DNA of 64,000 nucleotides from Niallia alba (GTDB lineage Bacteria > Bacillota > Bacilli > Bacillales > Cytobacillaceae), in contig NZ_JABBPK010000001.1 in assembly GCF_012933555.1 (NCBI RefSeq), forward strand, positions 1,218,001 to 1,282,000, written 5' to 3'. The notes under the pieces are model-generated. The model had not been told where the DNA came from. It did no database searches and was given only the letters and a program-made list of their open reading frames with translations. Position 1 is the stretch's first letter. Each line of letters opens with the position of its first letter. Shown here in pieces: positions 17,270 to 26,565 of the stretch. The position numbers and the translations under genes were made by a program.

Positions 17270-19694
17270 ATGAGTCCATTCCTATATTTAGTATTCAGTA
17301 TTTTTCTATGTTGTTTTTCTTTAATGTTGATTCTCCATGTCACTAATATTGCCGTAAAGCAAAATTATAAAGAGTCCACACTTACATTCCTTGTAGCTGT
17401 GATAGCGGGTATTTTAATTACACTGATTCCATATTTAAGTCTACTGGCTACAAATATACTTGAATTTAAATTAGAGTATTTATTGCATTTGATAAAGTTT
17501 AGTATGTTTAGCATTCTGTTTTGTTTCGCTTGTTTTATGCTAATGGGGATTATGGGGAAAATTCCAATAAAACCGAGAAAAATCAAATATAATAGAGTGC
17601 GTGAAAAGTATGCTTATATTACAGTAAGTGTATGTGGATCTATTTTTATATTAGGATTTACATATTATTTACTATATACCTTAAAAATGCCGTTACTTTT
17701 ATTAAAAGAACATTTAATTATTTCACTAGTACTGTTAATTTCCGCTATTTATACTTTGTCAAGAATATATGAGCATCTTTATATTGATAAGCTCATTATT
17801 AAAAGAAGAATATCTTTCTTTAAAATGCTTTTTCTTTTCTTTATGTTTAGTATTTGTATCAATTCCAGTCTCTATATTTTTGTTATTAGCCTTCTTTTAA
17901 AATTTAATTTTTATATGGGAACAGTCGCATTAGTTAGTGTGGTAGTATTATTTATTTTAACAATCCATTATATTGAAAATCAGCTTAAATATCAGCAGGA
18001 GCAATTAGAGCATAAAAATAACATCTTAACAATTAATGAACAGCATTATCGTTCTCTTTTTGAAAATAATCCAGATGCTGTTTTTACATTAGATTTAGCA
18101 GGCAACTTTATTGCAGTAAATGCATCTGTTCTCCCCTTAACTAATCTTACGTTAGAGGAACTTCTCCAGCTCACATTAATGGATTTACTGGTAGAAGAAG
18201 AAAAAAACAAAATGTTGCTAATACTCAAAGATGTCTATAAAGGGAGCAATGCAAGTTTTGAAACGATTATGAGAACAAAAGGGGAAAAAACAGTAAACCT
18301 AAAAGTTACTGCTTTACCTATTAATATTAATGAAAAGATAACAGGTGCCTACTTTATTGCGCAAGATATAACGAAACAAATTGAAATGCAAAATAAAGTT
18401 CGATTCTTGGCTTATCATGATGAATTGACCGGACTATTAAATAGAAGAGGGATTTATCGGAGAGTGGAGAATTATATTCAATCAAAAACACTTGCTGCAG
18501 CCATTTTAATTGATATTGATATGTTTAAGGATATTAATGATCATCTCGGTCATATGGCTGGGGACATTTTTCTCCAACAAGTAGCTTATAGATTACATCA
18601 GGTAATAGAGACAAAAGGATTGATTGGAAGAATGGGTGGAGATGAATTTTTAATATGTATGACAGCAACTCAGGATAAATGGGAAGTAATTGAAATCCTT
18701 CAAGAAATTCAAACAGCAATGAAAGAACCGTTTAAAATTCAGGAATCCACTAAAGAAATCACATTAAGTATTGGGGTATCTTATTTTCCCGAAGATGGAG
18801 AGGACTTTAACACTTTAATCAAGCATGCGGATATGGCGATGTATAAAGCGAAGAAACATGGCAGAAATAACTTTATAGAATATTCATCTGCTTTTGAGGA
18901 AGAAAAGTTAAACCAAATAACAATGCTGCAAGAATTAAAATTAGCAATTAACCAAGAGCAATTTCATTTGAATTTTCAACCTAAGCATAGTTCTAATGAT
19001 AATAAAATTGTTGGAATAGAGACATTAGTAAGATGGCAGCATCCGTCAAAAGGAATTATCAGCCCAGTTAAATTTATCCCTTTAACGGAGCAAAATGGTT
19101 TAATCATTCCTATTAGTAATTGGATTATTCAAGAAGCTTGCAGGATTTATTCACAATGGATTCAAAGTTATCATGTGTCCTTTCATCTATCGATTAATGT
19201 ATCTCCAGCCCATTTTTTAGATAATGGTTTTATTGATTTCTTATTAAAATAAGTAGAAAAGTATCATATACCTACTTCTATGATAGATATTGAAATAACA
19301 GAAAATTTAGCAATAGAAAATACGGAATTGACCAGAAAAAAGATCAATATTCTTAAGAAAAAAAGGATTTCAAATATCAATGGATGATTTCGGAACGGGG
19401 TACACTTCCTTAACTTATTTATCACAATTTAATTTAGATCGGATTAAAATTGATCGCTCATTTATAATGGAACTTCCAGATAATGGGAATAATGGAGCTA
19501 TTGTTGAATCATTAATATCTGTTGCTAAAAACCTGGATATGATTGTAACAGCAGAAGGGGTAGAGACAGAAGCACAATTAAAAATACTTAACAAATGGGG
19601 GTGTGACGAAATTCAAGGATATTTTTTCAGCAAGCCATTACCAGCTGAAGAGCTTATTGAATACTGGAACAAACAAGTTAAGGATGACTGTTAA
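17270..19694 (+). pseudogene. Membrane PAS-GGDEF-EAL cyclic-di-GMP protein with broken EAL domain
   Basis: The intact part (17270-19252, 660 residues) has seven or eight membrane helices in residues 1-230, a PAS domain at about 255-375, a GGDEF domain at about 385-540 with GGDEF intact at 456-460, and the start of an EAL domain (ETLVRW). TAA at 19250 stops it after FIDFLLK. The same frame continues (VEKYHIPTSMIDIEITENLA) until an A7 run near 19357-19366 shifts it by one base into DDFGTGYTSL, DRIKIDRSF and AEGVET. Two lesions therefore split the phosphodiesterase domain, while the diguanylate cyclase could still be made. AGGAGG precedes the start. Confidence 0.85.
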
Positions 19695-19798
19695 TATAAG
19701 CATTCCTTTCCTCTTATATCATTTAAAAAGGCAGGGGTACGTTGTAAGTAAAGGCGGAGCTGCCCCTGTTCCTTTACTGAAAAATGAAATGGAACATA

Positions 19799-20092
19799 TT
19801 AGTTAGAGTGCTTTTCTTTTCTTTTTTGGAGATAGGATAAAATAGTTGTTTTTAATGAAGCATAGGACCCGATAGCAGAATAACCGTAAAACCAGCCCAT
19901 AAATAAACCAGCAACGAGACTATGTCTATGACTGATAAAAACAGAGATGAATAATCCTAGAGCTAAGGCGATGGTTGGAACATACTTTTTGGGTATCTTT
20001 AAAAAAATCTTGAGTAGTTGGGTAATAATCATAACCACAGGGACAGCTATTACGGCGTCCCAAAAGTTTGTTTGAATAGTCGGGAAATCCAT
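19799..20092 (-). CDS. Small membrane protein, holin-like appearance
   Basis: A 97-residue protein with three or four short hydrophobic segments (AVIAVPVVMIITQLLKIFL; TIALALGLFISVF; SLVAGLFMGWFYGYSAIG) and a basic tail KRKEKHSN. AGGTGGTG lies 6 bases before the ATG at 20092, preferred over the GTG at 20104, which is part of that ribosome site. The layout resembles phage-type holin-like proteins of Bacillaceae, but no lysin gene is near, so I do not assign a function. Confidence 0.55.
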   Translation of the reverse strand: MDFPTIQTNFWDAVIAVPVVMIITQLLKIFLKIPKKYVPTIALALGLFISVFISHRHSLVAGLFMGWFYGYSAIGSYASLKTTILSYLQKRKEKHSN

Positions 20093-20226
20093 TAAATGCA
20101 CCACCTTTTAAAAATTAGTATTCCATGTCCTTTTGTAACTAATACAAATAGGTAGTAATTTATACTCAAAAGCATGGAATAAACGGCTTTATGAAGAGCA
20201 TATTAAATGCAGAGGTGGATAATTTA

Positions 20227-20712
20227 ATGGAGAAAAATAAGATGGAGAAACGATTTTTAAAAGGGTTACTTATTGGGAATTTATTAATTCTACTACCTGT
20301 TTTATTTAGGAAGCCTCCAATAAAAGATTGGATATTTGTTTATTTGTATAATGCAGTCACAAATGGCTTAATTGATATGCTATTAACGTCCTATAAAGTA
20401 ATTAGATATCCAGTTCGCTTTCTACCCAACTTATTCAAAATTCATATATTGTTTGATTTTTTAATTTATCCGACATTTACAGTTTTTTATAATCAGTTAA
20501 CGAAGAAAGATAAACCTTTTGTTGTTTTATATAAATTAATTTTATTTACAATACCATTTTTATTTATCGAAATATGGGCGGAAAGAAAAACAAAGTTAAT
20601 TAAATGGAAAAAAGGCTGGAAATGGTATCATACTTATTTTAGCATTATCCTTAAGTCACTTTTGACAAGATCGATTATCGAAGCACTAAGGAAAATGAAA
20701 TTTTTAAGGTGA
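20227..20712 (+). CDS. CBO0543-like membrane protein
   Basis: A 161-residue protein with four predicted helices and a basic C-terminus. Phrases such as KDWIFVYLYNAVTNGLIDML, PIFTVFYN-type segments and EIWAERKTKLIKWKKGWKWY are those of the CBO0543 family of small Firmicute membrane proteins. GAGGTGG lies 8 bases before the ATG at 20227 (MEKNKMEKRFLKG), preferred to the ATG at 20191. Function unknown. The gap 20713-20936 is AT-rich and has no gene. Confidence 0.6.
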   Translation: MEKNKMEKRFLKGLLIGNLLILLPVLFRKPPIKDWIFVYLYNAVTNGLIDMLLTSYKVIRYPVRFLPNLFKIHILFDFLIYPTFTVFYNQLTKKDKPFVVLYKLILFTIPFLFIEIWAERKTKLIKWKKGWKWYHTYFSIILKSLLTRSIIEALRKMKFLR

Positions 20713-20936
20713 CTAACAAGGTATACAAACGTTTATGAACTTACTAATAAGGGGAATATAAAATTTGTGAACTAAATCTTTCTATCTCATTTTAAAAGAA
20801 AACATAGTTATTTCGTCTTTTTTATTGTAAAATGGCGAAGTGGAATAGTGTATAAAACAGATGAATTGTGAATTAGTATTTAATACATACTGTACGTGAT
20901 TAGGATAGTAATGGTAATCCTAAGAAAGGAAAGCAA

Positions 20937-21110
20937 ATGACGAAAATCGTAAATATCATTCTTTTAATTAATGTTATAGGAATTGTTCTTTATGCAGCAG
21001 GGGTTCTTAATACGAATATATTCCGAGTGGAGTTTTTATCTTCTGGTGTTATTATGCTTCTTTTTGGTCTAAGAGATCTTGTAAGAGATGTAAAAAGAAG
21101 ACGACGTTAA
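20937..21110 (+). CDS. Small membrane protein, 57 residues
   Basis: An ATG preceded by AAAGGAAAG opens a 57-residue protein, MTKIVNIILLINVIGIVLYA, then a short link VLNTNIFRVEFL, a second hydrophobic segment SSGVIMLLFGL and a strongly basic end RDVKRRRR. It has two membrane helices with positive ends. It lies 38 bases upstream of the DUF454 gene with no terminator between, so the pair is probably one operon. Function unknown. Confidence 0.6.
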   Translation: MTKIVNIILLINVIGIVLYAAGVLNTNIFRVEFLSSGVIMLLFGLRDLVRDVKRRRR

Positions 21111-21148
21111 GCATCTTTTCTGAAAAAAGGGCAGGAAGGGAGCAAAAA

Positions 21149-21541
21149 ATGAAGCCTATCTATCGATGGATGTATATTTTTTTAGGAACAATCTTTTTGA
21201 TTTTAGGGATAATTGGAGTTTTTTTACCTTTGTTGCCAACTACCCCTTTCTTATTATTAACTTCCTTTTTCTATATGAGAGGTTCTGAGCGTATTAATAA
21301 GTGGTTTCGTTCTACTTCCTTTTATCGTGATTATGTGGAAGGATTCCGAAAAGGGGAACTGACGATAAAGCAAAAGATAAAAATTATTATCTCCTGTTAT
21401 ATTTGCTTAGCTATAAGTGCTATCTTTGTTGATCATTTATATACGAGGATTGTTTTAGGATGCATTGCGATTGTCCAAGCGATCTCCATGTTTATTATAA
21501 AGACGAAAAAAGAGAATCCGGAAGTAATTATAAAAAAATAG
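21149..21541 (+). CDS. DUF454 (YbaN) family membrane protein
   Basis: The 130-residue protein shows the family pattern: a first helix IFLILGIIGVFLPLLPTTPF, which carries the conserved GxFLPLLPTTPF phrase, then LLTSFFYMRGSERINKWF and FYRDYVEGFRKGELTIKQK, and two further helices. YbaN-like proteins are inner membrane proteins of unknown function. The ATG follows AGGAAGGGAG. Confidence 0.85.
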   Translation: MKPIYRWMYIFLGTIFLILGIIGVFLPLLPTTPFLLLTSFFYMRGSERINKWFRSTSFYRDYVEGFRKGELTIKQKIKIIISCYICLAISAIFVDHLYTRIVLGCIAIVQAISMFIIKTKKENPEVIIKK

Positions 21542-21737
21542 AAACAAATCGATGGATGGCCTTATTTAAGGAATCCTTTTTTGTGTTCTTCTCCAAATTT
21601 GCAACTAAAAATATGGCTCCTGTTGTTAATAGTTGAAAAGATTTCCTTTTTAATAGTAAAATATAAACACATAAGATATTGATTAAATCCCCATATTATT
21701 TCCTCAGCAATACCAACATTTCATTTTGGAGGTAAAC

Positions 21738-22253
21738 ATGAATAAAATTTCACAAGCAGAAGCAGTTAAATTAAAGAGTGTTCTTTCTAAAAGAATCCAT
21801 GAACTAGAAGAGGAAATGGATAGAGTTGCTTTTGTGCAAATAGAAGCAGGTAAATCTATTCCGAAGCAAAAACGGACGATTCTTGATGTAGAGCAGGAAA
21901 TAGAAGACGTACGTGCTGACTATCGATTGCTTGATAAGCTAATGTATCGTGCCAATATTGATAACGAAATAAGCTTTGAAAATACGAATATCTCAATAGT
22001 AGAAGCGATTGAGCTAGCAACACAGCTTCGTGCTAAAGCGAGAAAATATAAAGAGTTTGCGGCAGCGGAAAAGGAAGAATACGTCTATTCTTATGGTGAA
22101 ACGGTCCAACTAATGAAGGTAGCAACGTTTGAACCAGAAGATTATCGTTTGAAAAGTCTTGAATGTGAAAGAAAAGCGAACCGCCTATCGAATTTAATTA
22201 ACAGTAAAAACTATCAAATTGAACTAGATTTTGATGGAGAGAAATATTTTTAA
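21738..22253 (+). CDS. Coiled-coil protein, possibly DIP1984-like
   Basis: A 171-residue soluble protein, mostly helical and highly charged. The N-terminal KRIHELEEEMDRVAFVQIEA, then DVEQEIEDVRADYRLLDKLM followed by an asparagine-rich strand (NIDNEISFENTNISIVEAIE), recall DIP1984-type proteins, though I am not sure. GGAGGT lies before the ATG at 21738; a TTG start at 21726 falls in that ribosome site. Function unknown. Confidence 0.55.
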   Translation: MNKISQAEAVKLKSVLSKRIHELEEEMDRVAFVQIEAGKSIPKQKRTILDVEQEIEDVRADYRLLDKLMYRANIDNEISFENTNISIVEAIELATQLRAKARKYKEFAAAEKEEYVYSYGETVQLMKVATFEPEDYRLKSLECERKANRLSNLINSKNYQIELDFDGEKYF

Positions 22254-22261
22254 ATTTATGG

Positions 22262-22490
22262 CCTTGAATAGGTGAGACTCCTATTCAAGGATAGAAGGAT
22301 TCCTCTCTTGGTGTACAAAGGTACGTTTACATGGTGCTGGCTAAACCAATGACCACTAACCCATTACTCGTTTACGCTTAACCCTTTACCCATGATTGCA
22401 ATGGCGGTCGCAGACCATATTAGTCCTCTAAATCCTTCTATGAAGAAGCCAGTCAAAGAGTAGAATCTATTCTTTGGCTGGTTTTATTTT
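22262..22490 (+). ncRNA. Candidate structured RNA with intrinsic terminator, class not recognised
   Basis: Right after the upstream gene lies a perfect hairpin, CCTTGAATAGG/CCTATTCAAGG (22262-22290). Then an 11-bp closing stem, ATAGAAGGATT (22291-22301) with AATCCTTCTAT (22431-22441), encloses about 130 nt with several small hairpins (TTGGT/ACCAA, GTAC/GTAC, CCAT/ATGG, GGTC/GACC). A terminator follows (AGCCAGTCAAAGA pairs with TCTTTGGCTGG, then a T-rich tail, 22447-22490). The layout is that of a riboswitch or small RNA, but no intact gene follows. I do not recognise a known class. Confidence 0.5.
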
Positions 22491-22543
22491 TGGATTAAAC
22501 TTATTTTATGACTGTTTTTTGTCATGTTTGGTGCTAGTAAGCC

Positions 22544-22660
22544 GCAGCCTGAATACACTTCGCTTTCCATGGGGCGAGCGGCGAGCCTCCTCGGCACTTC
22601 GCCTCCGGGGTCTCAGACTGTCTCGCTAATCCCACAGGAGTCTACGTGTATTCAGGCTGC
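22544..22660. repeat. GC-rich intergenic inverted-repeat element, copy A (117 bp)
   Basis: The ends GCAGCCTGAATACAC and GTGTATTCAGGCTGC are perfect inverted repeats. The core holds CTTCGCTTTCCATGGGGC and GGGGTCTCAGACTGTCTCGC. A second copy of the same 117-bp length lies at 43452-43568. Much more GC-rich than its surroundings; this repeat type is common between genes in Bacillaceae. Not coding. Confidence 0.85.
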
Positions 22661-22744
22661 TCAGTATTCCTTAATAATTTATTCTAGTGAAATAACAATC
22701 ATTTAGAAAACAACCTATCTAATAATAAAGGAGTTGGGTGGAAA

Positions 22745-23166
22745 GTGATTAGAATGCAAGATTAAGAGATGCAGAGGAGATTTCTAGAATATGTGTCTAA
22801 TTAGGTTATTTCGTATCAATGGAAGAGATGAATACTCGTGTGCTACGAATAACTGAGGCTAAAGATAATGCTATTTTTGTCTATGAAGAGATTGAGAATA
22901 AGCTCTTAGGATGGGTTCATGTTTTTGGTAAGTATCTAATTGAACTTGAGTATGCAGAAATTGGTGGATTAGATATAGATTGTAATGCTAGAAGACAGGG
23001 GATCGGCTTAAAATTAATGGGAAAATGTGAGATAGGGGCAATAGAAAATGGTTATCAAGAAATAAAATTACGTCCAGGCGAACAGAGAAAAGAAGCCCAT
23101 AAATTTTATAAGAAAATTGGTTGTGATAAGATCAAAAGTCAACAACTTTTTTTATTGAAGTTATAA
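22745..23166 (+). pseudogene. GNAT family N-acetyltransferase with broken N-terminus
   Basis: AAAGGAG precedes a GTG at 22745 that opens VIRMQD and stops at once. One base over, the frame reads RDAEEISRICV, hits TAA at 22798, and continues LGYFVSMEEMNTRVLRITEA. From 22819 the rest is open and holds the acetyl-CoA site CNARRQGIGLKLM and the C-terminal AHKFYKKIGCDKIK. So one frameshift and one nonsense codon separate the first acetyltransferase strand from the body. The downstream part alone (115 residues) lacks the first motif and is probably not functional. Confidence 0.75.
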
Positions 23167-23214
23167 TTATATCGTTTCTTTAGTTGGGAATAATAATGGA
23201 AAGGAGTTAATCTA

Positions 23215-24117
23215 ATGACGAATATATGGGATCCAGAATACACGATAACAAAGGAACTAGCTTCGCGATTGATAGAGGAACAGTTTCCTATTAGTGTAGA
23301 TTCTATTGAAGAAATAGGGGAAGGGTTTGATAATACTATTTTCCGTGTCAATAAATGTTATACTTTTCGATTCCCGAGAAGAGAGATTGCGGTGAAACTT
23401 TTAAAAAGTGAATGGGAGCTATTACGGATTATCGCAGATCAACTGCCAGTACCCGTTCCGAAGCCGATTTTTTTAGGGGCAGAAAGCCATGCCTTTCCAA
23501 GAATTTTTATAGGATATCATTATTTAGCTGGGAAAGCTCCTCAAGCGTTAACCAATGAAGAAAGATTAAAGATGATAAAGCCGTTAGCGATGTTTTTGAA
23601 AAAATTGCATTCTCTTACAATAGACCGATTCCAGACGGTTCCATATGATGAATTCGATCGACTTCATATTGACAAAAGAAAATCCCGATTAATTGATGCT
23701 ATTCAGAAACTGCAAAAATATGAAAATCTTTCTTTATTCGATTTAGCCAAAGACTATGCAAAGAACGTAACACATAATACAGTCCCAAACGTTACCGTAT
23801 TGACGCATGGAGATTTGCACATTCGCAATATGCTTGTAAATGAAGAGAAGGAGCTTGCTGGAATGATTGATTGGGGTGATACACATATTGGTCATCCAGC
23901 TGTTGATTTATCCATTGCTTACAGTTTATTTCCTTCTGAAGGACAAAAGCAATTTTTCTCTATCTATGGGGAAGTAGATGATACTACGTTAAAACTAGCT
24001 CAGTTTAAAGCGATATTTACGATTGTATCCTTGCTTACCTACAGCATAGATAAAAAAGATAATGAACTTTATGAAGAAGGGAAAATTAGTTTATCTCTTG
24101 TTTTGTTAGGAGAATAG
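23215..24117 (+). CDS. Aminoglycoside/macrolide phosphotransferase family protein
   Basis: A 300-residue kinase of the APH/choline kinase fold. The catalytic loop is LTHGDLHIRNML (about 196-207) and the metal-binding motif is MIDWGDTHIGHPAVDLS. The N-terminal lobe has EEIGEGFDNTIFRVN. Such proteins phosphorylate aminoglycosides, macrolides, or small metabolites; the layout with the DWGD motif suits macrolide- or metabolite-type members and does not prove resistance. AAGGAG precedes the ATG. The N-terminal acetyltransferase fragment upstream is unrelated. Confidence 0.8.
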   Translation: MTNIWDPEYTITKELASRLIEEQFPISVDSIEEIGEGFDNTIFRVNKCYTFRFPRREIAVKLLKSEWELLRIIADQLPVPVPKPIFLGAESHAFPRIFIGYHYLAGKAPQALTNEERLKMIKPLAMFLKKLHSLTIDRFQTVPYDEFDRLHIDKRKSRLIDAIQKLQKYENLSLFDLAKDYAKNVTHNTVPNVTVLTHGDLHIRNMLVNEEKELAGMIDWGDTHIGHPAVDLSIAYSLFPSEGQKQFFSIYGEVDDTTLKLAQFKAIFTIVSLLTYSIDKKDNELYEEGKISLSLVLLGE

Positions 24118-24144
24118 TTAAGGATGATTAAACATATTTTGTCT

Positions 24145-24190
24145 CCATATAAAATAACCGGACGATCAACTGAATGTTTACGCCCGGTTA
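24145..24190 (-). terminator. Terminator of the aldo/keto reductase gene
   Basis: TAACCGGACG (24155-24164) pairs with CGCCCGGTTA (24181-24190), with a TTATTTTAT tail on the minus strand, just past the reductase stop codon. Confidence 0.65.
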
Positions 24191-24201
24191 ATGCTTGAAC
24201 T

Positions 24202-25182
24202 TTACGCAAATCCAAGTACTGGATGCGGAATATATGGTTCTTCTAAGCTAGTAATTTCTTCTTGTGTCAATTGTAATGAAAGTGCCGCAGCGGCATCTTC
24301 TAGATGATGCAGTTTTGTTGCGCCAATAATAGGTGCGGTAACGGGTTCTTTTTGTAAAACCCATGCAAGTGCAACTTGTGCACGAGGCACGCCACGTTTT
24401 TCTGCCATTGCTTTTACGCGTTCCACGACTTGGCGATCCGCTGCTTCTGTGTGAGAATATAATGTTTTGCCAAATTCATCTGTTTCTTTGCGGGTACTTG
24501 TTTCTTCCCAATCTCTAGTTAAGCGACCACGTGCCATCGGGCTCCATGGGATGACTCCAATACCTTCTTCTTTACAGAGGGGCAGCATTTCTCGTTCTTC
24601 CTCACGGTAAAGAAGATTCAAGTAATTTTGCATTGATACGAAACGTGTCCAGCCATTCTTTTCCGCTATATGATTTGCTTTTAAAAATTGCCATGCATAC
24701 ATGGATGAAGCTCCGATATAACGGACTTTTCCAGCTTTAACAATATCGTGTAATGCTTCCATTGTTTCTTCAATTGGCGTTCCATAATCCCATCTATGTA
24801 TTTGATAGAGATCCACATAATCTGTACCAAGTCTTTTTAAACTATTGTCAATTTCACTCATAATTGCTTTTCGGGAAAGTCCAGCACCATTAACACCTGG
24901 ACGCATTCTGCCATGTACCTTTGTAGCAAGAACAACCTCATCGCGACTCGTAAAGTCACGTAATGCCCGTCCTACAATTTCTTCGCTTGAACCATCAGAG
25001 TAGACATTTGCGGTATCAAAAAAGTTAATGCCAAGCTCCAATGCTTTTTTGATAAATGGACGACTATCGCTTTCTGTTAATGTCCATGCATGACCACCAC
25101 GATCGGGTTCCCCATAACTCATACAACCAAGACAAAGACGAGAGACTTCTAAACCAGTAGAGCCTAATTTAACATAATCCAT
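24202..25182 (-). CDS. Aldo/keto reductase
   Basis: A 326-residue NADPH-dependent oxidoreductase with a TIM-barrel fold. The start VKLGSTGLEVSRLCLGCMSY is the family signature. The catalytic residues are seen as Asp and Tyr in FFDTANVYSDG, Lys in ATKVHG and His in YQIHRWD; the C-terminal cofactor region is PIIGATKLHHLEDAAAAL. Closest in type to the YajO/general-stress YhdN group of carbonyl reductases. GGAGGAG precedes the ATG at 25182. Stands alone; substrate unknown. The gap 25183-25482 holds no gene I can see. Confidence 0.93.
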   Translation of the reverse strand: MDYVKLGSTGLEVSRLCLGCMSYGEPDRGGHAWTLTESDSRPFIKKALELGINFFDTANVYSDGSSEEIVGRALRDFTSRDEVVLATKVHGRMRPGVNGAGLSRKAIMSEIDNSLKRLGTDYVDLYQIHRWDYGTPIEETMEALHDIVKAGKVRYIGASSMYAWQFLKANHIAEKNGWTRFVSMQNYLNLLYREEEREMLPLCKEEGIGVIPWSPMARGRLTRDWEETSTRKETDEFGKTLYSHTEAADRQVVERVKAMAEKRGVPRAQVALAWVLQKEPVTAPIIGATKLHHLEDAAAALSLQLTQEEITSLEEPYIPHPVLGFA

Positions 25183-25482
25183 TTGCTACTCCTCCTTTTG
25201 GTTTCATTATAAAGTCCGTCTTTTGATATTGCGAGGGATATGAATTATGAATTTATGAAGAATTCTGTATTGCTAGAAATTTATTATAGGGTTGGATTTT
25301 GTGTTAAGATGCATTCTTTGTTTTTAGAAAGGTCATTCTTTGATAATATAAAAAGGTAAGAAATTAATTAAGCGCTGTTATATTACTTTGTTATAGCCAT
25401 TGGGGGATTATAATGGATTGAAGTCTGTTTTGCTAAATATAAATCTAGTATTTAAATAGAGCCTTACAGTACTTTTAAAGAA

Positions 25483-25692
25483 ATGTTAAAGGTTGTGATT
25501 TTTATCCTACAGTTTTTAACTATTTATGGGTTTTATTTGTTACCTGTTTATTGTATTATCTTCTGTTTAAACCTTGTATCTTTATTAAAGAAGATAAAAG
25601 AGGAAGATTATACAACCAAGAATACAATATGGTTAACCGTTTCTTTTATATTAATTATTATGACCATTGCTTCCCTTGCAGCTCTTGATTAA
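25483..25692 (+). CDS. Possible small membrane protein, 69 residues
   Basis: Two hydrophobic segments (ILQFLTIYGFYLLPVYCIIF and LTVSFILIIMTIASLAAL) flank a charged turn KKIKEEDYTTKN, a normal small membrane protein layout. The ribosome binding site is poor (AAAGAA) and no neighbour supports it, so it may be chance. The 290 bases after it, up to the manganese riboswitch, hold nothing recognisable. Confidence 0.35.
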   Translation: MLKVVIFILQFLTIYGFYLLPVYCIIFCLNLVSLLKKIKEEDYTTKNTIWLTVSFILIIMTIASLAALD

Positions 25693-25984
25693 AATGGGTG
25701 GAGCTACGGGTAAAATCTAAAAGGAAACAAAGTCTCTGAATTTTATCAGTGTTCGTTTAAAGACAAAAGCAATTGGTACAAGAGGACACGAGAATTATAG
25801 AGATTGGCTTTTAATTGAGTTATTTAGTTGGATCTAATAAAAGATTAGAGCATTCAATCTAAGATTTGAATACTTAAAATAAAACAACCTATTAATTTAC
25901 AGTTGACGTACTATATTAAATAATTGTAATATTAATATACAGTCTTAGAGTTAAGATTGTACACAATAAAAGTTATTAAACTCC

Positions 25985-26139
25985 AAAGGGGAGTAGCTAA
26001 CAGTTATGTCGACAATACGTGATAATTTTATCACCGGCTTAACTGGCAACGTAAGTTGTTTGCGAGACCTTTGCCATTAGGTGAAGGGATATAAAATTAG
26101 AATTAGAGACCTTTACCAGTTTACGGTGAAGGTCTTTTT
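25985..26139 (+). promoter_or_regulatory. yybP-ykoY manganese riboswitch with terminator (no transporter gene follows)
   Basis: The sequence has the conserved parts of the yybP-ykoY class: AAAGGGGAGTAGC at the start, GTCGACAAT, TTATCACCGGCTT and the closing GCGAGACCTTTGCC (to 26075). A terminator hairpin follows, AGACCTTTACC paired with GGTGAAGGTCT (26107-26134) and TTTTT; its 5' arm resembles the end of the aptamer, so they can alternate. In other genomes Mn2+ binding opens expression of Mn exporters. Here no such gene follows: an unrecognised short frame at 26219, then a bcr1-like element, then a Spo0M-like gene. Confidence 0.9.
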
Positions 26140-26388
26140 GTGTTTTAGGAGGAAAAAGAGCTGACCATCTACACGTTACATTCATTTTAATTTGTGAAAA
26201 AGGAGAAAAAATTTTTAAATGGACAGTGATGATCATAGGAAATTATCTATGTTATTTACATTTTTTGTTACCGTCAAACTATATCTAATTAGTATTGTAA
26301 CCTTAGAAATAAATTACCCACCACGAAGGATTTCCATTCAATCGATGGTTACAACCCAATCTCAACAAACGGTAATGAATCATTACAC

Positions 26389-26544
26389 TTTACCCCACTC
26401 TTAACGAACAGTAAGCCCCCTTCAAGCTTATGAGCCTACGAGGAAGCTAGGTGGGAGATCAACTGTCCGTAAAGGTCCGAGAGGTTCAACTAACCATCAG
26501 CGGGGGAGGAAGAAAGACCCCCACTGATGGAAGTTTCACTTTAT
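26389..26544 (+). repeat. bcr1-like mobile repeat, copy 2 (full length)
   Basis: Starts CCCACTCTTAACGAACAGT after TTTAC (a decayed TTTAT border) and ends GGAAGTTTCAC-TTTAT, 156 bp. It keeps both hairpins (ACAGT and CCACCTAGC-type arms; CCATCAGCGGG with CCCACTGATGG). It lies between the manganese riboswitch and the Spo0M-like gene, whose ribosome binding site starts just past its right border. Confidence 0.85.
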
Positions 26545-26565
26545 AAATTAGGAGGAAGACGTTCA

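Noticed and set aside
19799-20092. Holin of a prophage
   Set aside because: Only the small multi-pass layout fits; no lysin, tail or other phage gene is present.
22262-22490. M-box magnesium riboswitch
   Set aside because: Only the opening TAGGTGAG-CTCCTA resembles it; the conserved core (GCTGCTGCCC and GCCAATGGGTCAACA) is absent and no Mg transporter follows.
22524-22706. 60-codon frame in the GC-rich repeat
   Set aside because: It lies almost wholly inside the 117-bp inverted-repeat element; a frame in such DNA is chance.
26219-26404. 61-codon frame after the manganese riboswitch as an Mn exporter
   Set aside because: It has one hydrophobic stretch only, no family motif, and its end runs into the bcr1-like element. 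It is kept only as a remark in the orphan-riboswitch finding.
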